Origin: Quercus robur
Taxonomy: Eukaryota > Streptophyta > Magnoliopsida > Fagales > Fagaceae
Direction of reading: 5' to 3'
Assembly: GCF_932294415.1 (NCBI RefSeq)
Contig: NC_065536.1
Coordinates: 56,173,854 to 56,237,853, forward strand
Length of the DNA stretch: 64,000 nt
Part shown: piece by piece, positions 44,691 to 55,800 of the stretch
Numbering within the stretch: position 1 is the first letter of the stretch
Layout: each line of letters starts with the position of its first letter
Notes under the pieces: model-generated
Database searches by the model: none
What the model was told of the DNA's origin: nothing
Seen by the model: the letters and a program-made list of their open reading frames with translations, nothing else
Made by a program: the position numbers and the translations under genes

Positions 44691-45348
44691 CTAGAAATCT
44701 AACCACCTTTGAAAATAGATGGTGCCATCCAGTGTAAAATAGCTAATCTGAGCACCAAGGACAAATACCGCACGGAATTGATGCCATTACATTAGTCTTT
44801 GCCAACTTCCCATCGCAAGTCCTATAACATATTTTCCCAATTGGAACACCCTACCCATCATTAGTCATTTTCTTAACTAATGCCCCCAAAATCTGATGAA
44901 TCTGATTCAAACCAATATTGTTGCCTCTACACACACCCAACCTTGCAATGGACTGTGCTATATATCTTCAACAGCAGCTACTCCTAACTTTTGGATACTC
45001 TTTAAGCACAAGATTTTCAAGGTGGATACGAATTCAACATTTAGCTTCCCATCTCTATACCACTCTCCTCTTGTGACTTCCTTCAAGGCTTCAAATCCCA
45101 CCCCCATACAAGCTTACTTCTCTTGTTTCGGATGTCAGTCACTTCTTCTATCTTGTTTTACAGTTTGAGTAAATTAATGGATTTGTTTTTATAATTGTAT
45201 CGGCCAATTTGGTTTCATGCCTAATTTGAGGTTTGGTTATTCCATTGTTTTCCTTGCTCAATATAACTTCTAAGACCGTGTGGTTTGCATCTTGAGATAC
45301 TTGGGTAGGAGTAGTAAAATTTCTTCCACGTTTGAGAGGTAACGCCAT
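44691..45348 (-). pseudogene. RPC6-like pseudogene, third copy
   Basis: Starts MALPLKRGRNFTTPTQVSQD in frame like the intact copy but loses frame after LADTII (about 45190). Later segments align in other frames: the reverse complement of 44960-45110 matches the GGEWYTDGKLDVEF-to-VATVEDIAESI region, with small deletions. The C-terminal end keeps the stop position (44691-44693). Its 5' flank is also conserved, but an insertion at 45721-46856 splits the upstream region. Confidence 0.86.
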
Positions 45349-45720
45349 TTCTTGTTCAAAATGTTCTTCTAAACATAATGCACAAGAAACAACATCATCA
45401 ACAATAAGAAAAGAAAATTCTAAAACAGATTATATAGAACCTCAATAAGTATTATTGGACAATATCTAATTCTGAGGTTTCATTTTATAGTTACAATGTT
45501 AAGTATGCATTAGATTTAAAGGGCTAATAACTCGATGCTCAAATTGTAATAAAGACTAATTGAAACGCAATAAAAACATATTAATAGACACATTAAAATG
45601 AGTAAAAAAACTGGGTACTTTTCTTCCTAGCTCTTTTTCCCTAATGATCAAGTTTTACTATGAAATATAGTTATTGTAACAAAGAATAAGTAGCGTTTGC
45701 AAATCAGGGTTTAGGAATAG

Positions 45721-45938
45721 GGTAGCATCAGTACCCGATGATACAAATGGTATATGTTGGTATTATTTAGCATCCAAGCATCAAAAAGGCCCATTACCCG
45801 GCCTTCTCCTTGTAAAAACATTTTCAATTATGCTATAGTACCTTCCTAAATTTGTGATGGTACTGTAGCAACGTTCTAAACCAATTTATTATTTTTTATT
45901 CCCCACTTTTAAATATCTACTTCTTTCTCTCTCTTCAT

Positions 45939-45985
<47 letters not shown>

Positions 45986-46856
45986 TAGTGGTGTTTATCT
46001 GGCGTAGGTCGTGGGTCCGACGTGGGTTTGGTAGTGACATGGAGGTTTCTGGTTTCTAGATCAGTGATCGGCGTGGCAGTTGAGGTGGAGGTTTCTAGGT
46101 TTCTAGATCGGCAATCTAGTGGCGTGGTGAGGTTGTTGCGTTTCTATGGAGGCGCGGTTTGGTGGGTCCTGTGATGGAGGCATGGTGGTGTCGGTCCTGT
46201 GATGGAGGCGCAGTGGTGTGGGTTTGATTTTGGTTTTGATTTGGGTGGTTCCAATTTGGGTGGTTCTGATTTGGTTCCAATTTGGTTCTAATTTCGATGG
46301 TTCCGATTTTGGTGATGTTGCTAGATTGGTGTGGGTCCTTCTTTTGTTGGGTTTATTTGGTCATTTGTGGGTTTTTTTTTTTTTTTTTGGTGCCAATTTA
46401 AGTTATATTGTTGGATTGGTGTGGGTTCAATTTTGCTGGGTTTGTTGTTCATTTGTGAGATTTGTTTGGTTTCAATTTCAGTGATATTGTTGGATTGGTG
46501 TGGGTCTGATTTGTTTGGCAATGGTGGGCGATGGGCAATGAGGCCGGGGTGATTTATTTGAGTTTTGATAGCCTTTTCGGGTTTGTTCATGGTGGAGGTG
46601 GTGGTAGCAGGTGGTTGCAGTGGAGGAGAGACAGAGGAAGAGAGACAAAAATTAGAGAGAGGAGAGAGATGGGAGAGAATAGATATGGTTTAGGGTTATA
46701 TTATTTTTTATTGTGTAGATATATTATTTTAATGTGTTGTATAATAAAATAAAAGTTGGGATGTTAGATGTATTGTAAAATGGTATGGTATAATGGATAA
46801 AGTAACTTTTGAGATGGTAAAATAGAATAGTTTGAAGATACCGGATGCTAATGCTC
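45721..46856. mobile_element. 1.1-kb insertion in the upstream region of the third RPC6-like copy
   Basis: The first unit reads TTAGGAACAGAGGATTTTAG at 9658-9677, continuous. Here GGTAGCATCAGTACCCGATG opens and GATACCGGATGCTAATGCTC closes the insertion; GAGCATTAGCATCCGGTATC (right end reversed) and the left end share AGCATC-GTA-CC spacing, so they look like diverged inverted termini. The interior has a (CT)n tract (45940-45982) and G/T-rich low-complexity sequence. No transposase is readable. Confidence 0.55.
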
Positions 46857-47000
46857 TTAGTTTTACCTTAGAGTTGCTGTCTTTAATGCTTCAAAATCAC
46901 AGGAGACATGCAAGCAAAGGCAGAGAAAAACCCTTTCGTTTCCTTATATATATATATATATGGTGGCGCTTTCGTAATATGCCAATTATGGGGGCATGCG
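46857..47000 (-). promoter_or_regulatory. Promoter relic of the third RPC6-like copy
   Basis: Matches 9676-9845: TTTTACCTTAGAGTTGCTGT, GGCAGAGAAAAACCCTTTCG, (TA)n, GGTGGCGCTTTCGTAATATG. Read on minus this is TATA-like run, leader and splice-donor-like AAGGTAAAAC. Confidence 0.5.
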
Positions 47001-47047
47001 CTCTATTTATTCTTTAGACATGTATGGAAGTGTGGAACTGAAAAATT

Positions 47048-47139
47048 ATCCCAGACTATATACTCTCATTCTCACATAGGAGTGGGCTCCGTGGACGGAA
47101 CCCACTCTTATGTGAGAGGAAGGGATTATAGTCTGGGAT
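47048..47139. repeat. 92-nt hairpin
   Basis: Arms ATCCCAGACTATA (47048-47060) and TATAGTCTGGGAT (47127-47139) are perfect. Inner arms TCTCACATAGGAGTGGG and CCCACTCTTATGTGAGA pair with one mismatch, and TCCGT/ACGGA close the loop. Absent from the equivalent stretch near 9945-9970, so it is an insertion. It could be a miniature foldback element or a small-RNA precursor. Confidence 0.8.
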
Positions 47140-47192
47140 TACACAATAACAACTCGTATAAAACCTACATCTATGTCAGATGATCCCTCTAA

Positions 47193-47240
<48 letters not shown>

Positions 47241-48576
47241 TCTCTCTTGAAATACTTTTCATTTTAATAAAAAATCTTGAAATACTTTAAAGTTAAAACC
47301 ATATTAATGATTTTTTTAAGGACCTTTATATGTTTATATTGTACTCGCAATATAACATAGCGACCACACACAACACTTTTAGACACCATGTTTGATTCTA
47401 GAGTTTTTACAAAGAGTAAATGCTAAAATAAAGCTAGAGGTAGTGGTCCTAATGGACGCCACCAAAGTATTTAGATTTTTTTTCTCATATATGCCATCTT
47501 AGTTTTGTTGGATGAATACTTTGTTATAGAATGTAATTTTCGTATCAATCTATTTGCGTTTTTTCCTCATAAAATTCTCAGTAGAACTTTAGAAAATTTT
47601 CTTTTGTCATTAATTTTTTTTTTTTTTCCTTTCAATAACATCTTTTGTCATTAAGTTGTTGTATATTGTTGTTCCATATTTCATAAAAGTTTAAACATGG
47701 TAGAAACATAAGTAGTATGCCTTTATTTGATCTTATGAAAAAGACACAATATGATTATTTTTTCAAAATATGTATATATTTGTTTCATATTATAAATAGT
47801 AATTTTCATTCATTTTTTTTTTTTTTTTTTTATGAATTGTAGCATTGAACATAGTAAAGATATTTAACAAATATTAACTATCTATTGCATTGCATGAATT
47901 AGCAACTAGTGTCTTTAATTTACGAAGTATCTCGCTAGAGGTAAGCAATTGTAGCCAATTTGGGTTAAAAGTACACAACAAGCAAAATTACAACATTGCA
48001 TTGATCTCTCTCTCTCTCTCAACCATTATCCATTGATTTATCAAACTTTTTTTTTTTTGAATTATTGAATAAATTGAGCCACCCTCCCAGCAAAAAAAAG
48101 AAAAAAAATAAATTGAGACACCCTGTAAGTGAACATAAGACTTGTCTCAAAGGACTTGCATTATCTATACTAATGTGTAACCCCGTGCATATGCACAAGT
48201 ATACTTAAAAACAACCACAATTACATATATATATGTAATGGTTTCTTATTATATGTGTGTGTGTGTGCGCACACGCGCGATTTAGAATCGAGAAGGGTGA
48301 GGAAATGTTTAAAGAAAGAGGAGAGCTTAAAGACTTTATATATATATATATATATATAGAAGCTTAAGACTCTATTGAGTAAATATAGAATTGTGCAAGT
48401 GAGGTGTTCTTGCCTAGGTAAATGATGAGTGTTATTATTGTGATCTTCTTGACTTCTGAGTTTGTTAGTGCATTATTAATTTTGGCACAAAAATTTAGAA
48501 ATGCAATAGGACACATGGCGCAAAATTAAGCCTCTAATTTAGAATCCAATTGAACTTCTCTGAGCTTTTTCTATTA

Positions 48577-48600
<24 letters not shown>
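47140..48600. other. Non-coding spacer with microsatellites and a 435-bp insertion
   Basis: No gene. Part 47220-47360 repeats the SDR 3' flank. (TA)n at 47195-47232, (TG)n and (TA)n at 48255-48360 and 48585-48615. Between about 48174 and 48608 there is sequence missing from the other SDR promoter copies (ACTAATGTGTAACCCCGTGC...); it has some Helitron look but no clear ends. Confidence 0.45.
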
Positions 48601-48609
<9 letters not shown>

Positions 48610-48617
<8 letters not shown>

Positions 48618-49245
48618 GATTTGTTTATATCTTGGGATTGCTGGTTTGTTCCTTTAGAATTTTCTATTTCTTTTCGCTGATTTTGATCCTTTTAGGCAAT
48701 TAAAAAACACTAGTGGTGGTATGATGCATGTTAGGTGATCTGTTTTGATCAAACAAATCAAATCAAGAAAGAGATAGTAAATGCGTGTGATTGTGTAGAT
48801 ATTTGTGAAAAGCTGGAACTAAACTTAAGGTCCGTTTGGATTGGGGGGAGTAGAATAGAGTAGATTTGGCCCAAAATTAGCTTATTTTCCGCCAACTCTA
48901 CTCTACTCCCTCCACTTCCCCTTCTCCTTCTCCCCCCCCCTCCCCCACCCCCAAAAAAAATCCAAATGGGCCCTTAGTCTTCCCAATGTCAATGATGCAA
49001 ATCTTGACAAAATTAGTCATATAAATGGCCCAAATTAGTCTAACTTGATGTGAACCGGTTCTTATGGGAAGCAATGATATTGGTAGTAGAAAAACAGTGC
49101 TACTATGCCACACTTCGGAATGTAAGGGGTGTGACTTGCCTCTATATAGGTTAGTTACGTTAGAGGAGGGGTCACAAAGCAATTTAGTGATAGTCATTTG
49201 GGTTTCATTTTCATTTTTCCTACACATTACACACTTGGGAATGCG
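48610..49245 (+). promoter_or_regulatory. Orphan copy of the SDR promoter, second unit
   Basis: Corresponds to 34820-35700. Carries CTCTATATAGGTTAG near 49140 and the leader block TAGTGATAGTCATTTGGG (49186), then is cut by the hAT element. Contains a MITE at 48828-48973. Confidence 0.7.
48828..48973. mobile_element. Tourist-like MITE, 146 bp
   Basis: Ends AGGTCCGTTTGGATT and AATCCAAATGGGCCC, TSD TTA (48825-48827, 48974-48976). The other three promoter copies read AAAATTAGTCCTCCC without it. Confidence 0.82.
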
Positions 49246-49467
49246 GGGGGTGTGCAGTGGCGGCTTCAGGATTTTTTTCTAGGAGGGTCAATAGTGTCTT
49301 GAGCTAGGATTTTGTTATGGGAGAGTAAAAAATAAAATGATTAATTTTTTTGTGTAAAATTGTCATTTTATATACAATATTCTTTTTTTTTTTAATACAA
49401 TATTCTAACATAGTATTCTAAATAGTATACAATGCAACTATACTATATAATAGTCTAAAAAAGTTAC

Positions 49468-50244
49468 TGTAGGGACACAATTCTCAAACGGCCCAACAAT
49501 GACGTTGGGCTCGCACGTGAAGAATCCCTCACAATAAGATTTGTAGAGAGTGGGCTTGAAAGGCTAGCGTTTGGTCACAGGGCGTTGGTCCAAACCGGAC
49601 TTTAAGGAAAATCAGATAAGAAAAGGCTTCGGCCTGGATATCCAAGCTCTACAGCTTTGTAACTTGAGGGATTGGACTCCTCGGATCATGTCCGAGGAGC
49701 ATTAATGCCTTTCTCCGGTTACCCGGCGGTGGATTTTTCGTGGTGGTGTACATATATTGTCCGGGCATTCTCATCCCTGGAGTTTTTCCCAGGAAGTGAG
49801 ATGGGCCTCCCCTTCTGATTAGTTTACCTTTTCTTTTATACTAGCTTACGTTCGATGTCCCTCGTCCACGTGTAGGGTCAATTTTTCCAGGACTGACATT
49901 TGTCCCGTCAGTCTAATCCCGCAATTGTTGGGGATGGTTGATAAAGCTGAAGAATACTGCTCTGTTAAGTGCAGAGTCTTATCTAGGAAGGGTAATAAGG
50001 GTAACTTTCCCAAGATATTTTAGATCTCCTCATGGATTTTTCTTATAGCTCTTTTTTACCCCTCTTCTTAAGGGAGCTTTGAGTCTGCCGAGGACTAAAC
50101 TATCCTTAGCTGCATCTCTGGGCCACCTTCAGCCTTATATTTTCGAGCTTGGGCCATAATACTTGGGCCATAATCTTTTTCGGCTTGGGCCTGTGGACTT
50201 CCCATGAGCAAGCGGGTTTGGCCCATAAATTACCGGGCCCCACA
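49468..50244 (+). repeat. 5' LTR of the LARD
   Basis: TGTAGGGACACAATTC...GGGCCCCACA. GC-richer than the host, with words such as CCTCGGATCATGTCCGAGGA. Pairs with 54569-55345. Confidence 0.9.
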
Positions 50245-50703
50245 ATAGCCCCTCAAAACCCTGCTGTCCAACATCTTGGTTGGAAAGGTGGGTTTTGGTA
50301 ATACCGAGCCTTTATTATGGCTCATTTATTTCAGCCCTTGACCGACGCTGGCGGCTCTTCACCTCCCCAAGGAATGTGCCGGTCTACAAGACGTTTCCCT
50401 CAATTTGTGCACGACGCGTTTATGCCGTTTGGTTATCCGAAGCATGACTTTAATATCTTTCTTTTACGAGACCTCCCAAATTCAACGGTTTTGATGGCGC
50501 GGGGGAATGAAACGGGTGTATTCATGTTTGCAGATCTCTTTGGAGATCTGCACACATTAAGTACTCTCCTCTTCGTCCCCTATATAAAGAGAGAAGACAA
50601 AAGCTGATTTTCTCATACCTGAGTCCCTCAGATTCTTCCCAGAGTCCACTTCTTCTCTCTGGTTATACCTTATCCGACAATACGTTCACCACAGTAGTCA
50701 GCC

Positions 50704-50931
50704 ATGAGTAAACCATTTCATTCCCAAAAACACCATGTCCTAATAAAGCTCGAGATGGCTCGGTCAGGGCAAGGATGGCGGAGACTCAAGATTTGTCTCC
50801 CCTTCCTTTTAGCCAAAATCCGAAGCAGGGACTCGTCACATCTCACTTTCGGTGTGACTGAGTCAAAAACATCCAGTATCACCACCATCCGCTCTCTCAT
50901 GAGCATATCTAACGTGGCCCCAGTGGGTTAG
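50704..50931 (+). CDS. Short internal frame of the LARD, module 1, unknown function
   Basis: A 75-codon ATG frame (MSKPFHSQKHH...) about 115 bp after a TATA-like CTATATAAAGAG at 50579-50590. Contains CLPFLLAKIRSRDSSHLTFG, which parallels SLPLLVKIRSRFCSCQNFG in module 2 (52398-52655). The shared phrase argues that both derive from one ancestral coding or leader sequence. I recognise no family. It could equally be untranslated. Confidence 0.3.
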   Translation: MSKPFHSQKHHVLIKLEMARSGQGWRRLKICLPFLLAKIRSRDSSHLTFGVTESKTSSITTIRSLMSISNVAPVG

Positions 50932-51729
50932 GAGTCAGGACTGGGGCAGGGACTAAATGCCCCTGCTCCTTCCTCTCTTCGTTCACTGGCGCCGCCCTTT
51001 GCCTCTCTTTCTTCCTTCTCACCTTTTCCCTCTTCTTCTCCTCCTTCTTACTCATGTCCTCCATCTTCTTCATTCATCTCCTCCATCCTCTTCTTCCTTT
51101 GCGCTCCCTGATGACAAGAGCTTGCTGAAGTACTTCCATGTGTTCCAATTCTTCTTCCTTCTCCTTCATCTTTTTCTAAAGAAGGTTTTTCTCCTGATAT
51201 GAGCAGTACTGAGGCAGAGATTGGAGAGACTTTGAAGGCGAGTTTAAAAGACATCTGACTGTTTACTTATCTGTATTGCGGATGCTATTGTTGCTTTGGC
51301 AATTCATTTTTGTATAGGCTTGTTTAAGCCCTTCTTTGTACGTTGTAGTAATTTTTCATATTAATAAAAGTTATTGTTATTCTACTTCGCATGTTCTGTT
51401 TATATGTTTTAATATATTTGCGAGCACTGCTCGGCACAATAGTATAGCATTTGAATCAATGACAACTAAGGCCAAAATACTTGCTAATAAAAAGATGCCA
51501 CCATAACTTTAATAAAATTATTCGACATAGCAATGCCGACCAGTGAGGGACGAAACTCACCTTAAAATTAGCCGAGATGAGGACTAAGTGCTCGATACGG
51601 TATAGGAAGTAACTATCCGAGGACATGTCACCCGCCAAATGAACAGTTTCCTTAAACTAATGAACATTGGGTCATTTCGCCATCTTCTTAACACACTGGC
51701 CTTAACCTTTTACAGTATTTGAGCCGAGA

Positions 51730-51891
51730 ACCTTCCCCATCCGAGTAGTTGGTTTCCCCATAGCTTGAGTCCGAGGACCATGCAAGTCCTAGGTTCTGTC
51801 CAAAACTTATGTTTTTTCTTTTGTGTACTTGGTTTCCCCATAGGCTTGAATCCGAGGACCATGCAAGTCCTAGGTTCTGTCCAAAACTTAT

Positions 51892-51932
<41 letters not shown>

Positions 51933-52000
51933 TGTATTTGGTTTCCCCATAGGCTTGAGTCCGAGGACCATGCAAGTCCTAGGTTCTGTCCAAAACTCTT
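51730..52000. repeat. Small array of the LARD repeat, three units
   Basis: Three copies of CTTGAGTCCGAGGACCATGC (about 51765, 51846 and 51955), separated by the phrase CTTATGTTTTTTC or a T run of about 36. Same unit as at 53325-54325, but with AAGTCCTAGG in place of AAGGCCTTGG. Confidence 0.85.
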
Positions 52001-52397
52001 TGAGTTCAGATTCTCCCTTTCTTCAGATATTTCACGAGGCGCCGAGCAGGGGTTGTCCTCGGCAACGGCTACTTCTCGGCATGGGCCACAGTCCCTGGGC
52101 CTTCATGCAGAGCGGGCCTGAGCCGCGAAGTCACTAAGCCCACGAATTAAGAGGTATCTCTACAACCTTTGGCCACGCGGTACTCTCTGATGTCCCAATG
52201 TTCGAGGTGCGCCTTTACGAGGCTTCTTTAATCTTGTGGTTGCAGTTGACGTTGGAAGTTGAGCTAGAGTCATTTTGTCTGTAGCGTTCCTTGGGACGCT
52301 ACGAGAATTAAATGCCACCACCTTACCTTTTAAATAAATAGGAGAGAAAGGTGTTTTACCTTCGCACAAGTCCTTCAATTTCCTCCCTTAGTATATC

Positions 52398-52655
52398 ATG
52401 TCTGAGGCGAGGGTTGAGGAAAAAGAACTCTTTCCGCCACGGAGGCGCCGTGTCCTCCTGAGACTCCAAGTAGTGAGGTACGGGCACAAGAAGCATAAGT
52501 TCAAGAGAATACCTCATTTCGATCGAGGGGAAAGGGTGTCTCTCCCTCTTTTAGTCAAAATCCGAAGCAGGTTCTGTTCATGCCAGAATTTCGGCGTGTC
52601 AGAAGAAAGATTCTCCGCCATCAGCGCCTCTGCCTTGTGGCAGGCAAATATTTAG
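52398..52655 (+). CDS. Short internal frame of the LARD, module 2, unknown function
   Basis: An 85-codon ATG frame (MSEARVEEKELFPPRRRRVL...), arginine- and lysine-rich, preceded by a promoter-like stretch (TTTTAAATAAATAGGAGAG near 52338). Shares LPLLVKIRSR and FGVSEE with the frame at 50704. No known domain. Confidence 0.3.
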   Translation: MSEARVEEKELFPPRRRRVLLRLQVVRYGHKKHKFKRIPHFDRGERVSLPLLVKIRSRFCSCQNFGVSEERFSAISASALWQANI

Positions 52656-53324
52656 AGAAAGCTCCTCAACTTCCAGCTCCCTGCACCTTTCCTTCAGCGG
52701 TGTGAGGCTTAAGTTGAGTTTCTTTTGCTGCCTGAGTTATGGGCACGTAAAAGCATTGAGGAAGAACAAGGTCTTGGAGCAGTAGCCAACCTCTCCTCTG
52801 ATCCACTTCCTCGGCCTTGTTTTATTTTCTTCTATCTTTCCTTTTGATTATGTGGTTAGCTTTAGTAGCCAACCTCTCGTCTGTACTACTCCTCGGCTTT
52901 ATTTTATATATTTATTTATTTATTTTTGTATCTTCCTACTCAATTATGTAGTGAGCTCTGACATAAGCTGATTCCAGCTTTTCATTGTACGCTGTACTAT
53001 TTATTTGTTTTGGTAAAAATAGAAATTTATTTACATGTTTTGAGTACTGATCTTTTGGCAACACTACTTTGTGAATGGGTGTGCTCCATGTGTGTATTTC
53101 TTCGAGAATATTTAGAGCAAGATACCTTGAAACATAATCTAACTAACTCTAATCTACCAATACTACCAGGCATTATACCGATAATTCATGGTAAATCAAA
53201 CTTAGGAAACTAACCGGGGTAACAGTTGAATATTCTGTGATAAGCGCGTGAATACCGTCCAAGGCTGAATCTCTAAATAATCCATCCGAGCAGTCGACTG
53301 GGAAGCAGGGAACTCCGATTGTGC

Positions 53325-54325
53325 TTTTGTGTACTTGGTTTCCCCATAGGCTTGAGTCCGAGGATCATGCAAGGCCTTGGTTCTGTCCAAAACTTATGGT
53401 TTTTCTTTTGTGTACTTGGTTTCCCCATAGGCTTGAGTCCGAGGACCATGCAAGGCCTTGGTTCTATCCAAAACTTATGATTTTTCTTTTGTGTACTTGG
53501 TTTCCCCATAGGCTTGAGTCCGAGGACCATGCAAGGCCTTGGTTCTGTCCAAAACTTATGATTTTTCTTTTGTGTACTTGGTTTCCCCATAGGCTTGAGT
53601 CCGAGGACTATGCAAGGCCTTGGTTCTGTTCAAAACTTATGATTTTTCTTTTGTGTACTTGGTTTCCCCACAGGCTTGAGTCCGAGGACCATGCAAGGCC
53701 TTGGTTCTGTCCAAAACTTATGATTTTTCTTTTGTGTACTTGGTTTCCCCATAGGCTTGAGTCCGAGGACCATGCAAGATCTTGGTTCTGTCCAAAACTT
53801 TTTTTGTGTACTTGGTTTCCCCATAGGCTTGAGTCCGAGGACCATGCAAGGCCTTGGTTCTGTCCAAAACTTTTTTGTGTACTTGGTTTCCCCATAGGCT
53901 TGAGTCCGAGGACCATGCAAGGCCTTGGTTCTGTCCAAAACTTTTTGTGTACTTGGTTTCCCCATAGGCTTGAGTCCGAGGACCATGCAAGGCCTTGGTT
54001 CTGTCCAAAACTTTTTTGTGTACTTGGTTTCCCCATAGGCTTGAGTCCGAGGACCATGCAAGGCCTTGGTTATGTCCAAAACTTTTTTGTGTACTTGGTT
54101 TCCCCATAGGCTTGAGTCCGAGGACCATGCAAGGCCTTGGTTCTGTCCAAAACTTATGATTTTTCTTTTGTGTACTTGGTTTCCCCATAGGCTTGAGTCC
54201 GAGGACCATGCAAGGCCTTGGTTCTGTCCAAAACTTATGTTTTTTCTTCTGTGTACTTGGTTTCCCCATAGGCTTGAGTCCGAGGACCATGCAAGGCCTT
54301 GGTTCTGTCCAAAACTTTTTGAGTT
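53325..54325. repeat. Tandem array of 81-bp and about 71-bp units, 13 copies
   Basis: The core CTTGAGTCCGAGGACCATGC begins at about 53351, 53432, 53513, 53594, 53675, 53756, 53828, 53899, 53969, 54040, 54111, 54192 and 54273. Six 81-bp periods bracket five short ones; the short units lack ATGATTTTTCT. Because 81 is a multiple of three, frames stay open across units on both strands; those apparent proteins are artefacts. Confidence 0.93.
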
Positions 54326-54568
54326 CTTATTTGCTTTTTCGCAGGTCAGCCCCTTGGCCATGACTGGGAGAGCTGACTTGAGGTCAGAAGCCCTTAGAGC
54401 TGCCCGTGCCGTTGGCGCTACAGGATGTAAGCCCTGGCACCAGTTTATATCGGAGCGACAATTGCAGGTCACCGAAGATGGGAAAAACTCGCGAATCTCT
54501 GCTTGCTAGAGAGCTGACTCACGCGCCACCCGTGCCAACACGCAAGCCTTCCCACAGACGGCGCCAAT

Positions 54569-55345
54569 TGTAGGGACACAATTCTCAAACGGCCCAACAA
54601 TGATGTTGGGCTCGCACGTGAAGAATCCCTCACAATAAGATTTGTAGAGAGTGGGCTTGAAAGGCTAGCGTTTGGTCACAGGGCGTTGGTCCAAACCGGA
54701 CTTTAAGGAAAATCAGATAAGAAAAGGCTTCGGCCTGGATATCCAAGCTCTACAGCTTTGTAACTTGAGGGATTGGATTCCTCGGATCATGTCCGAGGAG
54801 CACTAATGCCTTTCTCCGGTTACCCGGCGGTGGATTTTTCGTGGTGGTGTACATATATTGTCCGGGCATTCTCATCCCTGGAGTTTTTCCCAGGAAGTGA
54901 GATGGGTCTCCCCTTCTGATTAGTTTACCTTTTCTTTTATACTAGCTTACGTTCGATGTCCCTCGTCAACGTGTAGGGTCAATTTTTCCAGGACTGACAT
55001 TTGTCCCGTCAGTCTAATCCCGCAATTGTTGGGGATGGTTGATAAAGCTGAAGAATACTGCTCTGTTAGGTGCAAAGTCTTATCTAGGAAGGGTAATAAG
55101 GGTAACTTTCCCAAGATATTTTAGATCTCCTCATGGATTTTTCTTATAGCTCTTTTTTACCCCTCTTCTTAAGGGAGCTTTGGGTCTGCTGAGGACTAAA
55201 CTGTCCTCGGCTGCATCTCTGGGCCACCTTCAGCTTTATATTTTCGAGCTTGGGCCATAATACTTGGACCATAATCTTTTTCGGCTTGGGCCTGTGGACT
55301 TCCCATGAGCAAGCGGGTTTGGCCCATAAATTACCAGGCCCCACA
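54569..55345 (+). repeat. 3' LTR of the LARD
   Basis: TGTAGGGACACAATTC...AGGCCCCACA, 777 bp, followed by TSD GTTAC. Confidence 0.9.
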
Positions 55346-55726
55346 GTTACTAATAGTTTAAAGATTGGTAAGAACAACCATTGAATGCATAAATAAATAT
55401 AATTAAATAACTAAGCATAATTTTTGAAAAATTAATAATAATTTATTATAATCATAAGTGATGTCAGTTCTAGGTTTAAATAAAAATTCAATTACAACTT
55501 GTTACTTAACCTTTATTGTAAAATTATTGTGAAAATATTATGTAAATAGCACTATGATGATCATATTTCAAGTTTATTTTAATTGATTTTAAACAAAATT
55601 TAGGGTCAAGTGTTCAAATTTTTATTTTAGGGAGTCCAAAAAAAAAAAAAAAAAATTTATATATAATCTTTTTTTTTGGGGCTAGGTCGGGCTGGCTGTA
55701 GAGCTGCCCCTCAGGGTGTGACATTG

Positions 55727-55799
<73 letters not shown>

Positions 55800-55800
<1 letters not shown>

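Larger units (their letters stand above)
49468..55345 (+). mobile_element. LARD-like LTR retrotransposon, 5.9 kb, no gag or pol
   Basis: Identical-length LTRs (49468-50244 and 54569-55345, 777 bp each), TG...CA ends, TSD GTTAC at 49463-49467 and 55346-55350. About 15 substitutions between LTRs by eye. The interior has no Gag or Pol motif; it consists of two similar modules, each a promoter-like part with a short frame followed by a tandem array. GACGGCGCCAAT just before the 3' LTR is a commonly seen 3' interior end in plant elements of this type. A standard primer site is not evident. Confidence 0.88.
49255..55712. mobile_element. hAT-like element, second copy, with nested LARD
   Basis: Begins CAGTGGCGGCTTCAGG and ends GTAGAGCTGCCCCTC, with GGGGTGTG (49247-49254) and AGGGTGTG (55713-55720) as TSD. 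Same target as 35711-37626, so the insertion is older than the duplication of the unit. Confidence 0.82.

Noticed and set aside
50245-50290. Primer-binding site of the LARD
   Set aside because: I could not match the bases after the 5' LTR to a usual primer tRNA (no TGGTATCAGAGC or similar), so none is annotated.
53321-54472. Long open frames on both strands across the LARD array (up to 280 codons)
   Set aside because: They follow the 81-bp unit, a multiple of three; the same residues repeat and frames overlap on both strands. No start context or domain.
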